Source: Flavobacteriaceae bacterium (GTDB lineage: Bacteria > Bacteroidota > Bacteroidia > Flavobacteriales > Flavobacteriaceae). From it: DNA of 11,931 bases. Position 1 is the stretch's first letter. Every line of letters begins with the position of its first letter. Location of the stretch: NCBI GenBank assembly GCA_002693605.1, contig NZQO01000133.1, forward strand, positions 1 to 11,931, read 5' to 3'. This document shows, in pieces, positions 9,297 through 11,931 of the stretch. The notes below the pieces were generated by a model. It did not search any database. It was not told the origin of the DNA and saw nothing but the letters and a program-made list of their open reading frames with translations. Made by a program: the position numbers and the translations under genes.

Positions 9297-9325
9297 CGCT
9301 AAATTTTTACTAATCCGCTAAATTT
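9297..9325. repeat. Two-copy 10-base direct repeat, candidate operator
   Basis: CGCTAAATTT occurs exactly at 9297-9306 and again at 9316-9325, a 19-base period, which is close to two helical turns. The pair sits 22-50 bases upstream of the gdhA -7 box and 34-62 bases upstream of the -7 box of the divergent gene. This is a typical place for a dimeric regulator to act. The binding protein is unknown. The second copy also contributes to a TAAATTTG -7-like sequence on the plus strand (9319-9326). Confidence 0.4.
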
Positions 9326-9335
9326 GCACATTATA

Positions 9336-9366
9336 TTTCCCTGTTAGATATGTTTTTATATATTTG
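9336..9366 (+). promoter_or_regulatory. Promoter of the gene starting at 9395
   Basis: An exact TATATTTG -7 box is at 9359-9366, with a one-mismatch -33 element TTTC at 9336-9339 and a 19-base spacer, which is normal for Bacteroidota. Transcription would start near 9373, giving a leader of about 20 bases. A second possible -7 box (TAAATTTG, 9319-9326) lies upstream without a matching -33. Confidence 0.55.
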
Positions 9367-9394
9367 TTACGTCTCAATCTAAACCTATGCAACA

Positions 9395-10195
9395 ATGAAT
9401 GCCAGAATTCTGCTCGTGGTTCTTCTCTTCTTGGCCGTTGCAAAACAGGGAGTTTTCAGTCAATATGGATTTTCACACGAAGTAGGCTTGATTACGGGAC
9501 CCGTGGCTTTTTACTCAGATTTTGGCCTTCGGAACGACTTCGATACAAACAAGGGAAACGTAGGTTTTGGAATCGGGTTGGTGCACTACATCAACTTCGC
9601 CTACAGCGCCGATTGTAACTGCTATACCCGCGACACCTATTTTAACGACCACTTTAAGCTTCGGAACGAAATAGATTACCACAAGACAAATTTCGAACAC
9701 TTCGGCGAATTGGTAGAACCAGATGAAACCTCTGTGTTTTCAGACCAATTGCGCGCTATGGAAGGTTCTACCACAGTATTTGAAATCGGTTCGCAATTGG
9801 AATTTTTCCCCCTTAGCATTCGCGATTTTTCCTCCGGTGGATTTAAACTGGCCCCCTTCATAAGCCTTGGTGCCCACTGGGTAAGCTTCAATCCGGAAGT
9901 TACCTCTGAACTTGGTGCCATAAACACGCCTATTTCAACCCCCATAAAATACATAAACTCATTTCAGCAGGAAGGCGACAGTACGTGGGCTATCGTGGGC
10001 AGCGTTGGCGTGCGCTACAAGCTAACCCCCCTGAGCGATTTGATGCTGGACAGCCGCTGGGGATATTACTTCAGCGATTGGGTGGACGGCCTTAACCCGT
10101 CCTTTGACAATAACGGAGTGCTTCCCGTACCCGAGAACAAATCGAACGATTGGATTTATTGGTTAAATATTGGCTATATCTATTACCTAGATTGA
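9395..10195 (+). CDS. Uncharacterised exported, probably outer-membrane beta-barrel-like protein
   Basis: I cannot assign a function. The 266-residue product has a clear signal peptide (1-22, cleavage after VFS) and a mature start QYGFSHEVGLITGPVAF. What follows is rich in alternating polar and aromatic residues and glycine, with strand-like segments such as VGFGIGLVHYINFAY, LAPFISLGAHWVSF and WLNIGYIYYLD, suggesting a small outer-membrane beta barrel. The C-terminus ends in YIYYLD and not in the usual terminal F, so barrel insertion is uncertain. A CxC pair (C74, C76) occurs in SADCNCYTRD. I recall a Flavobacteriia family named THC0290_0291 with a similar N-terminus, but I could not verify it here. 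The gene is divergent from gdhA, has its own promoter, and ends at a terminator shared with the convergent metB-like gene. No neighbour gives it a pathway. Confidence 0.8.
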   Translation: MNARILLVVLLFLAVAKQGVFSQYGFSHEVGLITGPVAFYSDFGLRNDFDTNKGNVGFGIGLVHYINFAYSADCNCYTRDTYFNDHFKLRNEIDYHKTNFEHFGELVEPDETSVFSDQLRAMEGSTTVFEIGSQLEFFPLSIRDFSSGGFKLAPFISLGAHWVSFNPEVTSELGAINTPISTPIKYINSFQQEGDSTWAIVGSVGVRYKLTPLSDLMLDSRWGYYFSDWVDGLNPSFDNNGVLPVPENKSNDWIYWLNIGYIYYLD

Positions 10196-10213
10196 GCTTT
10201 TAATACGTAAGAT

Positions 10214-10241
10214 AAAAGGCGCCTATACGGCGCCTTTTTTT
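10214..10241. terminator. Bidirectional terminator between convergent genes
   Basis: A perfect 10-base stem (10214-10223 and 10229-10238, core GGCGCC) encloses a 5-base loop, with seven T following on the plus strand and four T on the minus strand. It lies 19 bases after the stop at 10195 and 20 bases after the metB-like stop, so it can serve both genes, more strongly on the plus strand. Confidence 0.88.
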
Positions 10242-10260
10242 ATTATTTTCCTTAGCAGAA

Positions 10261-11403
10261 TTACCCGATGGCTTGCTCTAGGTCGGCAATGAGGTCATCG
10301 GCATCCTCTATACCCACGCTAAGGCGGATAAGCGAATCTACCACCCCGGTTTTCTCGCGCTCTAACCTCGGAATGCTCGCATGGGTCATGCTCGCAGGAT
10401 GTCCTGCCAAGCTTTCTACACCTCCCAGGCTTTCGGCCAAGGTGAAGATTTTCAAGCGTTCCACAATCTTTATGGCTTCCTCGAAGTTATTTCCCTTAGT
10501 GGTAAAGGAAATCATTCCGCCGAAATCATTCATCTGTGCCTTTGCAATGGCGTGGTTTGGGTGGTCTTCCAGCCCGGGCCAATACACTTTCTCTATTTTT
10601 GGGTGGTTGCTCAAGTACGTGGCTACCTTCCTTCCGTTTTCGCAATGCCGCTGCATGCGAATGTGCAAGGTCTTTAGGCCCCGCAGCACCAAGAAACTGT
10701 CCTGTGGGCCACATACACCACCGCTTGCGTTCTGTATGAAGTAGAGGCGCTCGGCCAATTCCTTGTCCTTTACCACCAGGGCGCCCATTACGACGTCGCT
10801 GTGACCGCCCAGGTACTTCGTGGCGCTATGCATTACGATATCGGCACCCATATCGAGGGGCTGCTGCAGGTAGGGTGTGGCAAAAGTGTTATCTACCGCC
10901 AGCAGTACGTTGTGTTTCTTGGCAACATGGGCAGCCTTTTTGATGTCAATTACGTTCATCATCGGGTTGGTGGGAGTTTCTACCCAAATTAGCTTGGTAT
11001 TTTCGGTAACGTACTCCTCTATCTTTTCGGCCTTTTCCATCCCGATAAAATGAAACTTAATGCCAAATTGCTCGAAAACCTTGGTAAACAGCCTGTAGGT
11101 ACCGCCGTACAGATCGTTCGTGGAGATCACCTCATCGCCGGGCTTTAACATTTTTATTACGGCATCGATAGCGGCCAGACCGCTACCAAAGGCGAGGCCG
11201 TACTCACCGTTTTCCAGACTAGCGAAGGCACGTTCCAGAGCGCTTCTCGTTGGGTTTCCACTACGGGAATATTCAAACCCCTTGTGGCCGCCCGGCGTGC
11301 TCTGGGCGTAGGTACTGGTTTGGTAAATAGGGGGCATCACGCTGCCGTATGCGGGATCGACATCGTGTTGGCCGCCGTGTATTGCTTTGGTATTGAATTT
11401 CAT
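10261..11403 (-). CDS. metB: PLP-dependent transsulfuration enzyme, cystathionine gamma-synthase type
   Basis: This is a 380-residue Cys/Met-metabolism PLP enzyme. Cystathionine gamma-synthase joins an activated homoserine to cysteine to give cystathionine on the way to methionine; the close relative cystathionine gamma-lyase breaks cystathionine down to cysteine. Visible features are Y45 and R47 in FEYSRSGNPTR (phosphate binding from the neighbouring subunit), D171 in AVDNTFATPYLQQP, the Schiff-base lysine K196 in HSATKYLGGHSD, and ESLGGVESLAGHPASMTH near the C-terminus. All are standard for the family, and the length is normal. Synthase and lyase cannot be told apart safely from sequence, so the symbol is provisional. 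The gene is monocistronic, ending at the shared terminator. A leader of about 120 bases is predicted upstream, with no recognisable SAM-I or SAM-II core. Confidence 0.88.
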   Translation of the reverse strand: MKFNTKAIHGGQHDVDPAYGSVMPPIYQTSTYAQSTPGGHKGFEYSRSGNPTRSALERAFASLENGEYGLAFGSGLAAIDAVIKMLKPGDEVISTNDLYGGTYRLFTKVFEQFGIKFHFIGMEKAEKIEEYVTENTKLIWVETPTNPMMNVIDIKKAAHVAKKHNVLLAVDNTFATPYLQQPLDMGADIVMHSATKYLGGHSDVVMGALVVKDKELAERLYFIQNASGGVCGPQDSFLVLRGLKTLHIRMQRHCENGRKVATYLSNHPKIEKVYWPGLEDHPNHAIAKAQMNDFGGMISFTTKGNNFEEAIKIVERLKIFTLAESLGGVESLAGHPASMTHASIPRLEREKTGVVDSLIRLSVGIEDADDLIADLEQAIG

Positions 11404-11434
11404 ACGTTCTATCTATTTTCTTTTTTATGGATTT

Positions 11435-11445
11435 GGGCATCGCCC
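11435..11445 (-). other. Small hairpin in the metB-like leader
   Basis: On the minus strand GGGC-GAT-GCCC can fold 32 bases before the ATG, and no T run follows, so it is not a terminator. TGCCCA in it (11434-11439) is also complementary to TGGGCA further upstream in the same leader (11502-11507), so an alternative pairing is possible. Both stems are short and may be chance. Confidence 0.25.
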
Positions 11446-11519
11446 GAAGGCTCAATTTACTTACTTGAATCTATTGGTCATTTTACTATAAATTTAAGAC
11501 TTGCCCATTGTATTCTTCT

Positions 11520-11527
11520 TATTTTTG
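11520..11527 (+). promoter_or_regulatory. Candidate -7 box of the lipoprotein gene
   Basis: TATTTTTG matches TAnnTTTG exactly, 56 bases before the ATG at 11584. A possible -33 CTTG is at 11500-11503 with a 16-base spacer, somewhat short. The start of transcription would fall near 11533, inside the opposing promoter of the metB-like gene. Confidence 0.4.
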
Positions 11528-11532
11528 AATAG

Positions 11533-11540
11533 CAAATGTA
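11533..11540 (-). promoter_or_regulatory. Candidate -7 box of the metB-like gene
   Basis: The minus strand reads TACATTTG, an exact TAnnTTTG match. A weak TTTA lies about 20 bases further upstream (near 11561-11564). Transcription would start near 11527, giving a leader of about 120 bases before the ATG at 11403, unusually long compared with the other leaders predicted in this window. Confidence 0.45.
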
Positions 11541-11583
11541 GCGGTTTGTTTTCAGAAAGATAAATGTGATTCTATTTTAACGA

Positions 11584-11931
11584 ATGAATAACAAATACAT
11601 CCTTTTATTCGGGCTATCGATGCTTTTTTCCGCCTGTAGCGATGCCCCAGGACTTACGCTTACGGCAGCGAGCTTTACCGAGGAGCAATTGCCATCCTGC
11701 CAGCAACGAACCTGCCCTAGCATTACGGTTAACTATATAGTAGTGGGCGGCGAAACCGAGGTGGCCGACTCGATAAATGCGGCAATAGCGGAATTTGTCT
11801 CCACCTCCCTAATGGGAAATGAGGAAACCGGGAATCGTCCTCATTCAGACTTGAAAGCGGCCGCCGTTGACTTTGCGCAGCTCTATTTTAATGACAAGGC
11901 CGAGTTTCCCGATATGGCCGGCACGTACGAA
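11584..11931 (+). CDS. Lipoprotein, DUF4163/DUF3298 (RsiV-like) group, 3' truncated
   Basis: The reading frame runs open from the ATG at 11584 to the window end (116 codons). Residues 1-18 form a lipoprotein signal peptide with lipobox FSAC and acylated cysteine C18, followed by S19-D20, so the product should be anchored to a membrane lipid. The mature start carries LTAASFTEEQLPSCQQRTC with cysteines C39 and C44, then SITVNYIVVGG and VADSINAAIAEF. This pattern resembles flavobacterial lipoproteins carrying a DUF4163 domain followed by DUF3298, relatives of the RsiV/PdaC C-terminal module; the second domain would lie beyond the window. The role in this phylum is unknown. The frame is supported by the lipobox and start context. 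The family call is from memory of the family pattern and is less certain. It is divergent from the metB-like gene. Confidence 0.72.
   Translation, partial: MNNKYILLFGLSMLFSACSDAPGLTLTAASFTEEQLPSCQQRTCPSITVNYIVVGGETEVADSINAAIAEFVSTSLMGNEETGNRPHSDLKAAAVDFAQLYFNDKAEFPDMAGTYE

Noticed and set aside
10268..10744. Plus-strand reading frame of 158 codons opposite the metB-like gene
   Set aside because: Cysteine- and serine-rich product typical of an antisense frame over a conserved PLP enzyme; it also begins just after a terminator.
11404..11583. Known SAM riboswitch upstream of the metB-like gene
   Set aside because: I could not find the conserved core or pairing pattern of SAM-I or SAM-II; only a short hairpin and one alternative pairing are seen.

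Overview
The window looks like an ordinary chromosomal stretch from a member of the Bacteroidota, most likely a marine-type Flavobacteriaceae. The reasons are: a PorZ-type type IX secretion protein with its C-terminal sorting domain; a TonB-dependent receptor with an N-terminal carboxypeptidase-D-regulatory-like domain; promoters of the Bacteroidota TAnnTTTG type; and start codons preceded by A-rich sequence with no clear Shine-Dalgarno. I see no mobile element, CRISPR array, tRNA, rRNA or phage gene, and base composition is even throughout. The taxonomic call is an inference from gene families, not from a marker gene.

Layout, left to right. (1) Three plus-strand genes: the 3' part of a methylguanine-DNA methyltransferase (5' end outside the window), a membrane-anchored beta-lactamase-fold serine hydrolase, and a stand-alone PolB-type DEDDy 3'-5' exonuclease. 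(2) Convergent with these, a tightly packed minus-strand unit transcribed porZ -> recO -> TonB-dependent receptor. Its first junction is a TAATG overlap and its second has one base between stop and start. (3) Upstream on the same strand, gdhA (NADP-type glutamate dehydrogenase), separated from porZ by a hairpin terminator. (4) Divergent from gdhA, a 266-residue secreted or outer-membrane protein of a family without known function; the 168-base gap holds consensus -7 boxes on both strands and an exact 10-base direct repeat. (5) Across a shared bidirectional terminator, a convergent cystathionine gamma-synthase/lyase-type gene (metB-like). (6) Divergent from it, the 5' part of a lipoprotein resembling the DUF4163/DUF3298 (RsiV-like) group, cut by the window end. 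The 180-base gap holds two opposed -7 boxes five bases apart.

Functionally the genes are mostly housekeeping: DNA repair (ogt, recO, probably the exonuclease), nitrogen and sulfur amino acid metabolism (gdhA, metB-like), and envelope biogenesis and transport (porZ, TonB receptor, the barrel-like protein, the lipoprotein). I found no convincing undescribed multi-gene system. The best leads are the porZ-recO-receptor coupling, the uncharacterised protein beside gdhA, and the direct repeat between those two divergent genes. No stretch longer than 300 bases lacks a gene.
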